Shown here piece by piece: positions 53,560 through 63,226 of a DNA stretch of 64,000 nt. The notes beneath the pieces were generated by a model. That model made no database searches. It was not told the origin of the DNA and saw nothing but the letters and a program-made list of their open reading frames with translations. The stretch covers positions 77,167-141,166 of the forward strand of contig CAVYPD010000029.1 in NCBI GenBank assembly GCA_963770275.1, in the 5' to 3' direction. The DNA is from Roseiarcus sp963770275 (GTDB lineage Bacteria; Pseudomonadota; Alphaproteobacteria; Rhizobiales; Beijerinckiaceae). Position 1 is the stretch's first letter; the number at the start of each line of letters is the position of its first letter. The translations under genes and the position numbers were made by a program.

Positions 53560-54567
53560 ATGGCCCGCAATCTGATTACCGACGTTGAAGGCGTGCTCGT
53601 CGGATCGGCCGACGACGAGCGGCTTGCTTCAGGCGTCACCGTGGTTTTGTTCGAGGAACCCGCGATCGCGTCGATCGCGATGAACGGCGGCGCGCCGGCC
53701 TTGCGCGACACGGCTTTGCTTGAGCCGGAAATGATCATCGAGCGCGTCGATGGCTTCGTTCTGTCCGGAGGATCGGCTTTCGGCCTCGATGCGGCGGGCG
53801 GCGTGATGACCTACCTGGCCGAGATCGGTCGCGGCTTCGAGCATCGCGGGGCTCGCGTTCCGATTGTGCCGGGTGCAAGTCTGTTCGATCTTCTCAACGG
53901 CGGCGATAAATCCTGGGGCCGTAAGCCACCTTACTGGGACATGGGCCTCCAAGCTGCGTCGACCGCCGCCGTCGACTTTGCACTTGGGACCGCAGGCGCC
54001 GGATTTGGCGCGACGACCTACAATCTCAAAGGCGGCTTGGGCTCCGCGAGCGCGGTGACCTCGAGCGGCTTTCGCGTCGGCGCGCTTGTGGCCGTCAACT
54101 CGGTCGGTCGCGCCACGCGGGGCGAAAGCTTACATTTTTGGGCCGCGCCCTACGAACAACAGGCTGAATTTGGCGGGCTTGGCTTCGGCCCAACCGATAT
54201 CGACGACCACTTGGCGCTCCGCCTCAAGTCCGATACGCCGTCGAGCACCGACCTTATGGTCGTCGCCACCGACGCGGCGTTGACCACAACGCAGCTCAAG
54301 CGCGTCGCCACGATGGCTCAGGACGGTTGCGCCCTCGCGCTGCGTCCCGCGCATGCGCCGATGGACAACGATGTTGTCTTTGCAGCGGCGACCGCGCGGG
54401 CGAGCGCGGTTCCAGACCTTCGCGACCTGACCGAGATCGGCATGTTGTGCGCTGAGTGCGTCGCTCGAGCAATTGCTCGCGGCGTCTACGAGGCAACCTC
54501 GCTTTCAATCCCGGGGGCCCAGCCCGCGTGGCGGCAGCGGCGGGCGATGAATCCAAAGACCGGGTGA
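53560..54567 (+). CDS. P1-family (DmpA-type) peptidase
   Basis: The 335-residue protein of the S58/DmpA fold matches LITDVEGVLVGSADDERLASGVTVVLFEEPAIASIAMNGGAP and VDGFVLSGGSAFGLDAAGGVM. These enzymes self-cleave before a Ser/Thr nucleophile and hydrolyse peptides with unusual N-terminal residues; the LGSASAVTSSGFRVGALVAVN region is the likely site. ATG 53560 is preferred to TTG 53554. It stands alone; substrate unknown. Confidence 0.85.
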   Translation: MARNLITDVEGVLVGSADDERLASGVTVVLFEEPAIASIAMNGGAPALRDTALLEPEMIIERVDGFVLSGGSAFGLDAAGGVMTYLAEIGRGFEHRGARVPIVPGASLFDLLNGGDKSWGRKPPYWDMGLQAASTAAVDFALGTAGAGFGATTYNLKGGLGSASAVTSSGFRVGALVAVNSVGRATRGESLHFWAAPYEQQAEFGGLGFGPTDIDDHLALRLKSDTPSSTDLMVVATDAALTTTQLKRVATMAQDGCALALRPAHAPMDNDVVFAAATARASAVPDLRDLTEIGMLCAECVARAIARGVYEATSLSIPGAQPAWRQRRAMNPKTG

Positions 54568-54691
54568 ATCGCGTCGAGTGGGCGCCGATTTTGTGCTGCG
54601 CCTCCAGTGGGCAGCCGTTCGGCGCCGCGCCGTCGTCAAGTGCGTCACGAGCGCGCCCGTGGCGATCGCCTCGGCCGACGAGCGCCTGCGA

Positions 54692-55015
54692 TTACCTGTC
54701 GCTCGGCAAGGCGGGATGAGTAGACTTAAGCGCTTGAGCTTGCGCGCGCAATTTCTCCGCCTCGATCCGGTTTTGGCGGGAAGCTTTTCGATGGCGCCCT
54801 TGCGATAGCCACGTTGCTGACGCGCCTGCGACGACGCCAAGCATGGCGGCGACAATCACGACTGCGAAGAGCGGCGCCGCGATCGAAAACGCCGCACTCT
54901 CGCTAGAGGCGAACGGATCGAACGAAACGGTGACAAGGTCGCGATTGGCGAAGGCAAAACCGAGAAGGATGATGGCGCATAGAGCGAGGATGGCGAATCT
55001 TACGAAGCGAACCAT
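54692..55015 (-). CDS. LapA-domain inner-membrane protein
   Basis: The 107-residue protein has two membrane segments (FAILALCAIILLGFAFANRD and FAVVIVAAMLGVVAGASATWL) and a charged coiled tail (NRIEAEKLRAQAQAL), the LapA (DUF1049) layout. In E. coli LapA works with LapB in lipopolysaccharide control. It follows ihfB on the same strand 57 bp downstream, a common alphaproteobacterial pair. Confidence 0.85.
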   Translation of the reverse strand: MVRFVRFAILALCAIILLGFAFANRDLVTVSFDPFASSESAAFSIAAPLFAVVIVAAMLGVVAGASATWLSQGRHRKASRQNRIEAEKLRAQAQALKSTHPALPSDR

Positions 55016-55072
55016 ACAAGCCTCATCCTCTTGACCTGTCGAGCGCTCGCCAGAGCAAGGATTCCAAAAATT

Positions 55073-55366
55073 CTAATGCGAGTCGGTGGAGCGATTGAGA
55101 CGCTCGCGCATTTCCTTGCCAGTCTTGAAGAACGGCGCCAGTTTCTCGGTCACCGGAACCTTATCGCCGGTGCGCGGATTGCGACCCGTGCGGGCCTGGC
55201 GTTGTTTGGTCGAGAACGCGCCGAAGCCGCGCAGCTCGACGCGCTCGCCGCGCGCAAGAGCATTCGTGATCTCGCCGAGAATTGCGTCGATGATGTTTTC
55301 AATGTCGCGCTGATAAAGATGCGGATTGCGGGCCGCCATGCGCTGGACGAGTTCAGACTTGATCAC
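55073..55366 (-). CDS. ihfB: Integration host factor subunit beta
   Basis: The 97-residue HU/IHF protein reads MIKSELVQRMAARNPHLYQRDIENIIDAIL, then RVELRGFGAFSTKQRQARTGRNPRTGDKV, where the beta-arm inserts into the minor groove. With IhfA (elsewhere) it bends DNA. Full length, with lapA-type gene following. Confidence 0.95.
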   Translation of the reverse strand: MIKSELVQRMAARNPHLYQRDIENIIDAILGEITNALARGERVELRGFGAFSTKQRQARTGRNPRTGDKVPVTEKLAPFFKTGKEMRERLNRSTDSH

Positions 55367-55514
55367 CGAATGTCCCCAACTCGAAATGCCCCAACGTTCG
55401 CTCCGCCTTAATGCCCCGAAACGGGGGTCCGCATCAATAGCAAACCGTGTCTTCGTTACAACGCGATGTCGTCCGGCCTCGGCTCGACCTCAACGAAGTG
55501 AGTGCCGAAGACGT

Positions 55515-56522
55515 TCATTCCGAACGTTGAACCTCGTATTGGCCGGTCCGACGAAACCGCGCGAGGTAGGACGGGATGATCGCCTCGGCGGCCTGCGGCA
55601 CGATCCCAAGGGAATTCAGCACGCGTCTCTCGGCTTCCGCCTCCGCGGATACGACGTTGTCGGAGGCAAGCAAATCGACTTGATCGCGGGTCGTCGTCAA
55701 CAATTTGGGAAAAAGCCCGAATGTCGCTTTCGACCCGAACTGCGTGCAAGACGCGATCCAACGCGACGGAGCTAGGGGAAGGCCAATAAGGAGACGCCGG
55801 CGATCAATTGCGCTCAAGGTGAGTTCGGCCGCTTCGCGAAGGGTCATCGTTCTTGGACCGCCGAGTTCATATGTCGTACCGGGCGTCGCCAAACCGGAGA
55901 GCGCCGCAGCGACCGCCCGAGCGACATCGCCGACATAAACTGGCTGCAAACGACTTTCGCCGCCGCCCAGCAGGGGCAACGCCGGGAAATAGCAGGCGAG
56001 GGCGCCAAAGCGGTTGAAGAAACCATCCTCGGGGCCAAACACGACTGACGGACGCAGGACGACCGCGTTTGGAAATGTCTCGCGTGTCGCTTTCTCTCCA
56101 AGCCCCTTGCTCGCGATATAGGGCGAAGGGGAGTTCGGATCAGCGCCGATGCCCGAAATATGCACATAGGATAACACCCGCGCCGCAACCGCCGCTCGGG
56201 CCAACGAAGACGCGCCCTCGACATGTACGGCCTTGAAGGTTTGCGCTCCGCTCTCGGCCGTCACGCCCGTCGCGTTGATGGCTGCACTCGCGCCTTCGAG
56301 CGCGGCGGCGATTGAATCCGGAAAGCGAAGATTGGCCTGAACCGGCTGGATCTGTCCCACTCCGCCGATCGGCTGCAGGAAAGCGGCGAGATCAGGTCGA
56401 CGCACGGCCACGCGGACGCGCCATCCTTCTTGGACTAGCGCCCTTACGATGTAGCGTCCCAGGAATCCCGATCCGCCGAATACCGTCGCCAAACGGTTAG
56501 CTTCCCTGGTGGCTTCGGTCAT
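55515..56522 (-). CDS. Complex I NDUFA9-like NAD(P)-binding protein
   Basis: The 335-residue extended short-chain dehydrogenase has ATVFGGSGFLGRYIVRALVQEGWRVRVAVRRPD at the N-terminus, the GxxGxxG dinucleotide motif. YVHISGIGADPNSPSPYIASKGLGE carries a degenerate YxxxK (Y-I-A-S-K). Homologues in alphaproteobacteria are related to the NDUFA9 subunit of mitochondrial complex I. Whether it joins complex I here is not visible; no nuo genes are near. Confidence 0.83.
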   Translation of the reverse strand: MTEATREANRLATVFGGSGFLGRYIVRALVQEGWRVRVAVRRPDLAAFLQPIGGVGQIQPVQANLRFPDSIAAALEGASAAINATGVTAESGAQTFKAVHVEGASSLARAAVAARVLSYVHISGIGADPNSPSPYIASKGLGEKATRETFPNAVVLRPSVVFGPEDGFFNRFGALACYFPALPLLGGGESRLQPVYVGDVARAVAAALSGLATPGTTYELGGPRTMTLREAAELTLSAIDRRRLLIGLPLAPSRWIASCTQFGSKATFGLFPKLLTTTRDQVDLLASDNVVSAEAEAERRVLNSLGIVPQAAEAIIPSYLARFRRTGQYEVQRSE

Positions 56523-56609
56523 CGGGTCCTTTCCACCGGCGCGCCGCCTGTTCAGGCGGAGGCCGCCGCGTCTGTATACCGGGAAACGCGCCTGAGGCTC
56601 GACAAAAGT

Positions 56610-58667
56610 TTATGCGTTCGCCTTTTGACGCGCCGCGACGACCAGATCGGCCCCGCGCCCGGAAAGCTCAGCCAAATGATCGAATTTGGTCTCGAACGCG
56701 CCGACGCCCGACGTCGCCGAACGCAATTCGACGATGAGATCGCCGATATCAGCTTCCGGGATCAGCGCCCGCAGCGCCTCCCAGCCCGCCCAGCCCTCCC
56801 GGGCTTCGAAACCGAGGATCTGGCCGCGCCGCGCGCTAACCAGCGCGCTTGCGCGCGCGAGGGCATCAGTCGGCACATAGACAGTCACTGAGAGTATCGG
56901 TTCGAGCAGTATCGGACCCGCTTTGACCAGCGCCTCATCCAGGGCGAGTTTCGCCGCCGCGCGAAACGCCATATCCGAGGAATCGACGGTATGATAGGAG
57001 CCGTCGACCAAGATCACCGAGACATCGACCACCGGAAATCCGAGCGGACCGCGCGCCATCGCGTCGCGGGCGCCGGCTTCGACGGAAGAAAAATATTGCC
57101 TCGGCACTGATCCGCCATGCACCCGCTCTGAGAAGGCGAAGCCTTCTCCCCGGCCGCGTGGACCGACCTCGACAACGACGTCGCCGAACTGGCCATGGCC
57201 GCCGGACTGTTTTTTGTGCCGTCCGCGCACCGTGACCGCATCGCGAATTGATTCCCGGTAGGCGACAGACGGTTTGTGCGATTGAATGGTTACGCCGAAA
57301 CGGTCTGCGAGCCGCTCGGCGGTCACGCGTAAGTGCATTTCACCCTGACCGAGCAGCTTCAATTCAGACATCTCGGCATCTTGCACGTAAGATAGCGCGC
57401 GGTCCTCTTCGCAAAGTTTGGCCAGCGCGCTGGCGAGCCTAACTTCGTCCTTTCTATCCTTGACGCGGATGGCGATTCCCTGAGTTGCGGGCGGAGCGCC
57501 GGCCGTCGCGCCGAGCGAGGGAGCGGTTCGCCCGTCAGCAATGCGATCGCCGGTGGCGAGGTCTTCCAAGCGCGCGAAAGCGACGGTGTCGCCTTCCTCG
57601 GCGCGGGTCAGTTTCGACGACATGGCGCCCATTAGCCGCGCTAATCCGCCGATGCGCTCCTCGACCTCGCGCGAGTTGACGACGGTTGCCCCGTCGGTGA
57701 AGGCGCCGCGCAGCACCCGCGCCAGCGACAGCTTGCCTCCGTGCGCGGTGTGGACCGTCCGCATAACCTGCGCCAGAGCTGGCCCTTTATCTTCAATGCC
57801 AAGCCGCTTGCGGGTATGGGCGACGCCGGGCGATTCGTGCCTCAGCGCCTTGAGGAGCCTGGTCACGCCGTGGCCGCCGATCGCCGAGCCCAGGAGAACG
57901 GGCACGACCTGTCCATCGCGCAGTTCGCGGGCCAGATCGTCGAAGACGAGGTCTTTCGGAGGGTCGATGTCGCTGATCAATTGCTCCATCAGTGCGTCGT
58001 CATAATCGGCGAGCTTCTCGAGCATCAGATACCGCGCCTGCTTTTCCTCCGGAAGCACGCCCGCCGGCATCTCGACGACGCTGGACGGCGCAGCCTCGCG
58101 ATAGACGAAGGCCCGCTCGAGCGCGAGATCGACAAATCCAGTAGCGACGCCGTCCTCCCACACCGGAATCTGGCGCAACAGCAGCGGCGTGCGCGAGGCC
58201 GGTTGAAGCATCTCAAGCGTTTCGCGCAGTCCCCCGTTCGCCTGGTCGATTTTGTTGAGGAACAGGATGCGCGGCAATCCCAGGTCTTCCAGTTCGCGCA
58301 GAATAACCTGAAGCGCTGGGATCTTGCGTGGGTCGGCCTCGCATACGACGACGGCGGCGTCGCAAACGGGCAACGCATAGCGCATGTCATGAATGAATTC
58401 GATCGAACCGGGGGAATCGAAGAAGGTGAGCCGATCCCCGAGATAGTCGATGCTGGCGACGTTGGGCTCGACGCTCATCGCGTGGCTGCGCGCCTCCGAG
58501 CTTGAATCTCCGACCGTAGTGCCTTCGCGGACAGACCCTTGCCGCGCCACGGCGCCGCCCCGCGCCAATATCCCCTCAAGAAGGCTGGTCTTACCGCTCT
58601 GAAACGGCCCAACAATCGCCACAAGACGGGGACCGGCAACCCGGTTCTCTTGATTGGGTGCGTTCAT
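56610..58667 (-). CDS. Elongation factor G-like GTPase (EF-G paralogue)
   Basis: The 685-residue translational GTPase homologue has all EF-G domains, but its GTP motifs differ from true EF-G: G1 is GPFQSGKTS, G3 is DSPGSIEF in place of DTPGHVDF, and G4 is FLNKIDQ. Domain IV is present (SVAYRESIRDAV and KKQSGGHGQFGDVVVEV). I start at ATG 58667 with GGGAGG in front. Such EF-G-like proteins do not replace EF-G; their task is unclear. It stands alone. Confidence 0.87.
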   Translation of the reverse strand: MNAPNQENRVAGPRLVAIVGPFQSGKTSLLEGILARGGAVARQGSVREGTTVGDSSSEARSHAMSVEPNVASIDYLGDRLTFFDSPGSIEFIHDMRYALPVCDAAVVVCEADPRKIPALQVILRELEDLGLPRILFLNKIDQANGGLRETLEMLQPASRTPLLLRQIPVWEDGVATGFVDLALERAFVYREAAPSSVVEMPAGVLPEEKQARYLMLEKLADYDDALMEQLISDIDPPKDLVFDDLARELRDGQVVPVLLGSAIGGHGVTRLLKALRHESPGVAHTRKRLGIEDKGPALAQVMRTVHTAHGGKLSLARVLRGAFTDGATVVNSREVEERIGGLARLMGAMSSKLTRAEEGDTVAFARLEDLATGDRIADGRTAPSLGATAGAPPATQGIAIRVKDRKDEVRLASALAKLCEEDRALSYVQDAEMSELKLLGQGEMHLRVTAERLADRFGVTIQSHKPSVAYRESIRDAVTVRGRHKKQSGGHGQFGDVVVEVGPRGRGEGFAFSERVHGGSVPRQYFSSVEAGARDAMARGPLGFPVVDVSVILVDGSYHTVDSSDMAFRAAAKLALDEALVKAGPILLEPILSVTVYVPTDALARASALVSARRGQILGFEAREGWAGWEALRALIPEADIGDLIVELRSATSGVGAFETKFDHLAELSGRGADLVVAARQKANA

Positions 58668-58966
58668 GTCGGCCTCCCTCAAGCATTGCGCTACGCGGCG
58701 AGGCGTTGCGCGCTCCCCGTCGCGAGGCGATCAACTCCAGACCCGAGCGTCCCTCGGACGCGATTTTCTCAGTTTCTGCCGCACCTTAGCCTTGGCGCCG
58801 GCGTTGTCGACCGCTACGAACCTGCTGTCGTGTGACGGTATGGTTGCAAGAACAGGCCCGCCGCGCAAGACGGTTGACGGTCGGCAAGCAAGGCGCCGTC
58901 GCTCTCGCATTCGCCGCTGGCGTCTTGTATGAGGCCCAGTCGCTTGCTGGCGAGGTTTAAGGGTTT

Positions 58967-60667
58967 ATGAATCAAGGCCAATCGATTGACGGCGGACAGG
59001 CGACGGCGGCGCTTACCGGGCGCTCGGTCGTGCTTGTCGGCATGATGGGAGCCGGAAAAACCTCGGTTGGAAAACGGCTCGCGGCAAAGCTTGGGCTGCC
59101 GTTCGTGGATGCCGACGCAGAGATTGAAGCGGGCGCTCAACTGACGATTTCCGAGATCTTCGAGCGTTTCGGCGAGACTTATTTCCGCGAAGGCGAACGC
59201 AAGGTGATCGCGCGCTTGCTCACCAGCGGGCCAATGGTGCTTGCGACAGGCGGCGGCGCGTTCCTGAACGCGACCACGCGCGAAAATATCGCAAGGCATG
59301 GCGTCTCGATCTGGTTGAAGCCGAGCTTTGACATTCTGCTTGCTCGCGTGCGCAAGAAATCCAATCGGCCTCTCTTGAAAACCGCGAATCCGGAAGAGAC
59401 GTTGCGTCGACTGCTCGAAGAGCGATCGCCCATCTATGCGCTCGCCGATTTCACCATTGAGTCGCTTGACGCCGCGCATGATTCCGTTGTCGAGGCCATC
59501 CTCCAGCGCCTCCATGCGGAGCCCGGCAGTGACGCTCGAGCGTTTTCCCAAGCGAGACGTCGCGTGGACGTACCGCTGGGCGTGCGCGCCTATTCGATCT
59601 TGATCGGACCGGGTCTCCTCGACGACGCGGGCGCCGAAATCGCCAGGATCGCCCCGAGCGTCAATTGCGCCGTGGTGACCGACGCGCGGGTCGCGCCGCA
59701 CTATCTCGATCGGCTCACCGCAAGCCTGGATCAGGCGGGTTTACGCTCCACCTCGATCGTATGTCCGCCGGGGGAGGGCGCGAAGTCCTATTCCGAGTTC
59801 GCTCGCGTCGCCGATGCGCTGATCGAGGCGCGTATCGAGCGAAGAGACATTGTCATTGCGCTTGGGGGAGGGGTGGTCGGCGATCTTGCCGGATTCTGCG
59901 CCGCAACACTGCGCCGGGGCGTGCGACTGGTGCAGATCCCGACGACCCTGCTGGCTCAGGTCGACTCAAGCGTGGGCGGCAAGACGGGTATCAATTCGCG
60001 GTATGGAAAGAACCTGATCGGGGCGTTTCATCAGCCGTCGCTGGTGCTCGCGGACACCACATGCCTCAATTCTCTCAGCGAGCGCGATTTCCGCGCGGGC
60101 TTTGCCGAGGTTGTCAAGTACGGACTGATTGGCGACCGCGGCTTTTTCGAGTTCTTGGAATCGGAGTGGCGCGACCTATTTGCCGGCGGACCAGCCCGGG
60201 CGGAAGCGATCGCGATCAGCTGCGCGGCGAAGGCGCGCGTCGTCGCCGCCGACGAAACGGAACAAGGAGAGCGCGCGCTGCTCAACCTTGGGCACACTTT
60301 CGGCCACGCCTTGGAGAAGCTGACCGATTATGATCCGGGTCGGCTCGTGCATGGCGAGGGCGTCGCCATCGGCATGGCGTTGGCATTTCGTTTCTCCCGT
60401 GACCTGGGTTTGTGCTCTGGTCAGGACGCCACGCGCGTCGAGGCGCACCTGAAGGCCGTCGGTCTTCCGACCCGCATAGGCGACATCTCTGATTTTAAGG
60501 CGGATTCGGGAAGTCTGTTGGCTGCAATGCGCCAGGACAAGAAGGTTGAGCGGGGCAAACTGACCTTCATCCTCGTCAGAGGCATCGGCGAGAGTTTCGT
60601 CGCCCGCGATGTTGGGGAAGAGAGCGTGTCACACTTCCTGGCGCGCGAACTGGATCCTGCGAGCTGA
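58967..60667 (+). CDS. aroKB: Fused shikimate kinase / 3-dehydroquinate synthase
   Basis: Residues about 17-185 form shikimate kinase (Walker A VGMMGAGKTSVGKRLA; DADAEIE; FREGERKVI; ATGGGAFL). Residues about 205-566 form dehydroquinate synthase with GGGVVGDLAGFCAAT, PTTLLAQVDSSVGGKTGIN, the zinc ligands in EVVKYG and GHTFGHALE. They catalyse two steps of the shikimate route. The genes are adjacent in most bacteria; here there is one open frame of 566 codons with no stop. Such fusions are known in some Hyphomicrobiales. Confidence 0.92.
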   Translation: MNQGQSIDGGQATAALTGRSVVLVGMMGAGKTSVGKRLAAKLGLPFVDADAEIEAGAQLTISEIFERFGETYFREGERKVIARLLTSGPMVLATGGGAFLNATTRENIARHGVSIWLKPSFDILLARVRKKSNRPLLKTANPEETLRRLLEERSPIYALADFTIESLDAAHDSVVEAILQRLHAEPGSDARAFSQARRRVDVPLGVRAYSILIGPGLLDDAGAEIARIAPSVNCAVVTDARVAPHYLDRLTASLDQAGLRSTSIVCPPGEGAKSYSEFARVADALIEARIERRDIVIALGGGVVGDLAGFCAATLRRGVRLVQIPTTLLAQVDSSVGGKTGINSRYGKNLIGAFHQPSLVLADTTCLNSLSERDFRAGFAEVVKYGLIGDRGFFEFLESEWRDLFAGGPARAEAIAISCAAKARVVAADETEQGERALLNLGHTFGHALEKLTDYDPGRLVHGEGVAIGMALAFRFSRDLGLCSGQDATRVEAHLKAVGLPTRIGDISDFKADSGSLLAAMRQDKKVERGKLTFILVRGIGESFVARDVGEESVSHFLARELDPAS

Positions 60668-60719
60668 ACCCCCGTCCGAAGCGCATTACGCCCGAATGCG
60701 CCGCCCGTGTTAGAACCAT

Positions 60720-62039
60720 TTGATGTCGTACACCCTCGACATTGTCGTCATCATCCTAAGCGTCGCCGCCGCAGCGTTCTTCGCTTGCGCCGAGACTGCG
60801 CTCACGGCTGCCTCGCGCGCTCGTATGCATGCGCTCGAAACCGCGGGCGACCAACGAGCGAAGTTGGTCACGCATCTCATCGGGTCGCGGGGCCGGCTCA
60901 TCAGCGCCATGCTGCTCGGCGGGCAACTCGTCACCATCGGCTCCTCGGCGATTGCGACGAGCGTCCTGCTCGGGGTCTTTGGCGAGCGAGGGGTATGGGC
61001 CGCGACTGCGATCATGACCGCGCTGATCGTGGTTTTCGGAGAGGTGATGCCGAAGACGATCGCCATCGCCTATCCCGATCGCGTGTCGCTGCTTATCGCT
61101 CCGCTGGTGTCGTTCTTCGTCACCGTCTTCGGTCCGGTCGTGAGCGCGGTCGAGATATTCGTGCGCGGCGTCCTGCGCATATGTGGCGTCTCGCTCGGCC
61201 ATCACGACCCCGGTGTCTCTGGCCATGAAGAACTTATGGGCGCGGTCGACATCCTGCATCGCGAAGGCGAAGTCGAGCGTGACGAGCGCGACATGTTCGG
61301 CGGCCTTCTGGAATTGTCTGAGATCCCAGTCTCGGACGTGATGGTTCACCGCACCAAAATGCGGCTCATCGACGCCGATCTGCCGCCAGAGGAGCTGGTG
61401 CGCGAGGTGATCGCTTCTCCGTATACCCGGATGCCTCTCTGGCGAGGGGAACCGGACAATATTATCGGCGTCCTACATGCCAAGGACCTACTCAGGGCGT
61501 ATGTCGCGGCTGGCGGAGACGCCGGCAAACTTAGTATTGCCGATCTCACACTGGAGCCGTGGTTCATTCCTGAGTCGACCACGCTACGTGACCAGCTGCA
61601 GGAGTTCTTGCGCCGAAAGACCCATTCGGCGCTCGTCGTCGACGAGTACGGCGTCGTGCAGGGGCTGATCACGCTTGAAGACATCATCGAGGAGATTGTC
61701 GGCGATATTCGCGATGAGCACGATGTTGCGGTACTGGGCGTGCGCAAACAGCGCGACGGCTCGGTCGTGGTCGATGGATCCTCCACGATCCGTGAGCTCA
61801 ATCGAGCGGTGGGCTGGAATTTGCCCGACGATGAAGCCGCGACAGTAGCCGGCCTCGTCATTCACGAGGCGCGCTCGATTCCCGAGCCGCGTCAGACCTT
61901 CAGCTTTCATGGCTTCCGCTTCGAAGTGCTGCGCAAGCAGCGCAATCGGATCGCCGCGCTCAGAATCACCCCGCTTGCTCCTCGCGCGGGAGAGCGCCGG
62001 GTGGTCGAACGGGACGGAGAAGCGGCGCCTCACGACTGA
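60720..62039 (+). CDS. CorC/HlyC-type transporter-associated CBS protein
   Basis: The 439-residue membrane protein has an N-terminal DUF21 (CNNM) domain with about four membrane segments (LDIVVIILSVAAAAFFACAETALTAASRARM; AATAIMTALIVVFGEVMPKTIA), two CBS domains (VSDVMVHRTKMRLIDAD; THSALVVDEYGVVQGLITLEDIIEEIVG) and a CorC_HlyC domain at the C-terminus (DGSVVVDGSSTIRELNRAVGW). Members take part in Mg or Co handling. It follows aroKB by 52 bp and may be co-transcribed. Confidence 0.88.
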   Translation: MMSYTLDIVVIILSVAAAAFFACAETALTAASRARMHALETAGDQRAKLVTHLIGSRGRLISAMLLGGQLVTIGSSAIATSVLLGVFGERGVWAATAIMTALIVVFGEVMPKTIAIAYPDRVSLLIAPLVSFFVTVFGPVVSAVEIFVRGVLRICGVSLGHHDPGVSGHEELMGAVDILHREGEVERDERDMFGGLLELSEIPVSDVMVHRTKMRLIDADLPPEELVREVIASPYTRMPLWRGEPDNIIGVLHAKDLLRAYVAAGGDAGKLSIADLTLEPWFIPESTTLRDQLQEFLRRKTHSALVVDEYGVVQGLITLEDIIEEIVGDIRDEHDVAVLGVRKQRDGSVVVDGSSTIRELNRAVGWNLPDDEAATVAGLVIHEARSIPEPRQTFSFHGFRFEVLRKQRNRIAALRITPLAPRAGERRVVERDGEAAPHD

Positions 62040-62119
62040 GGGGTAGGGATCGTTGCTGGTTTGCCACCGATGCCTATATAAGCGCCGCGGTATCGGCCGG
62101 CGGCCGACAAGAGGTTTGG

Positions 62120-63226
62120 ATGTCCTGGAACAATCAAGGCGGGGGGCCCTGGCGCTCGCAAGGCCGTGGGCCGTGGGGCCAAGGGCCGCGGGGCTCTCAG
62201 CCGCCGGGCGACCTTGAGGACATAATCCGCCGCATCCAGGAGACCCTTGGCAAACTGATTCCCGGAGGATCAGGCCCAAGCGGCAAAGCGCTAGGCGGCG
62301 GAGGAGCGCTGTTCCTCCTGCTCGCCGCTCTGCTGCTCTGGTTCGCTTGGGGAACCTTCTACACGGTTCAACCGAGCGAAGTCGGCGTCAATCTGGTTTT
62401 CGGCCGCTACACCGGCAAAACGGCGGCCGGTCTGAACACCAATTGGCCCTGGCCGATTGGTTCAGTTATCAAGGTTCCGGTTTGGGATCAGCAGATCACC
62501 GAAGTGGGCTATCGCAGCCTTGGGGGTAGCTCAGACATTCCCGAAGAGAGCCAGATGCTGACCGGCGACAAGAACATCGTCGACGTTCATTTCAGGGTGA
62601 ACTGGCAGATCGACCCGGCCAAGCCCGAAGACTACGTTTTCAACGTTCTGAACCCACGCGAGACGGTCAAAGCAGTTGCCGAAAGCATCATGCGCGAGGT
62701 GGTCGGCTTGAAGACCATCGACGGCATTCTCACGACCGACAGGGCCTCAGTCGAGGCCGACGTGCAGAAAAGAATGCAGGACCTGCTCAACGCATATCGG
62801 GCGGGCGTTCTTGTGAAGCAGGTTCAGCTGCAGTCCGTCGACGCCCCGAGCGAGGTCCTTTCGGCCTATCGCGACGTAACCGCCGCGCAACAAGACCAGC
62901 AACGCGCCGTCAACGAGGCTGAGACCTACGCCAACAAAGTCGTTCCAGAGGCTGAGGGCGGCGCTGCCCGCATTGTGGCGGAGGCCCAGGCCTATCGCGA
63001 GCAGACGATCCTGGAAGCCAAGGGCCAGACCGCCCGATACAACCAGATTTACCAGCAGTACAAGAAGGCGCCTGCCGTCACTCGGGAGCGTATGTATCTC
63101 GAGACGATGGAGCGGGTGCTCGGCCCTATGGACAAGACGATCGTCGATTCGAACTCGGCAAGCCCGCCTGTGCCCTATATCGCACTCGATCCGCTGCAGC
63201 CCAAGACGGGAGCGAGCGCCAAATGA
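62120..63226 (+). CDS. hflK: HflK, SPFH-domain regulator of FtsH
   Basis: The 368-residue protein has a Gly/Pro-rich N-tail (GGGPWRSQGRGPWGQGPRG), one membrane segment (GALFLLLAALLLWFAWGTFYTV) and an SPFH/band 7 domain (PSEVGVNLVFGRYTGKTAAGLNTNWPWPIG). A coiled stretch AQAYREQTILEAKGQTARYNQIYQQY follows. With HflC it makes the periplasmic cage around FtsH. It overlaps hflC by ATGA. Confidence 0.94.
   Translation: MSWNNQGGGPWRSQGRGPWGQGPRGSQPPGDLEDIIRRIQETLGKLIPGGSGPSGKALGGGGALFLLLAALLLWFAWGTFYTVQPSEVGVNLVFGRYTGKTAAGLNTNWPWPIGSVIKVPVWDQQITEVGYRSLGGSSDIPEESQMLTGDKNIVDVHFRVNWQIDPAKPEDYVFNVLNPRETVKAVAESIMREVVGLKTIDGILTTDRASVEADVQKRMQDLLNAYRAGVLVKQVQLQSVDAPSEVLSAYRDVTAAQQDQQRAVNEAETYANKVVPEAEGGAARIVAEAQAYREQTILEAKGQTARYNQIYQQYKKAPAVTRERMYLETMERVLGPMDKTIVDSNSASPPVPYIALDPLQPKTGASAK

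Noticed and set aside
58683..58966. Possible gene between the EF-G-like gene and aroKB
   Set aside because: No frame shows family residues or a ribosome site; treated as intergenic.
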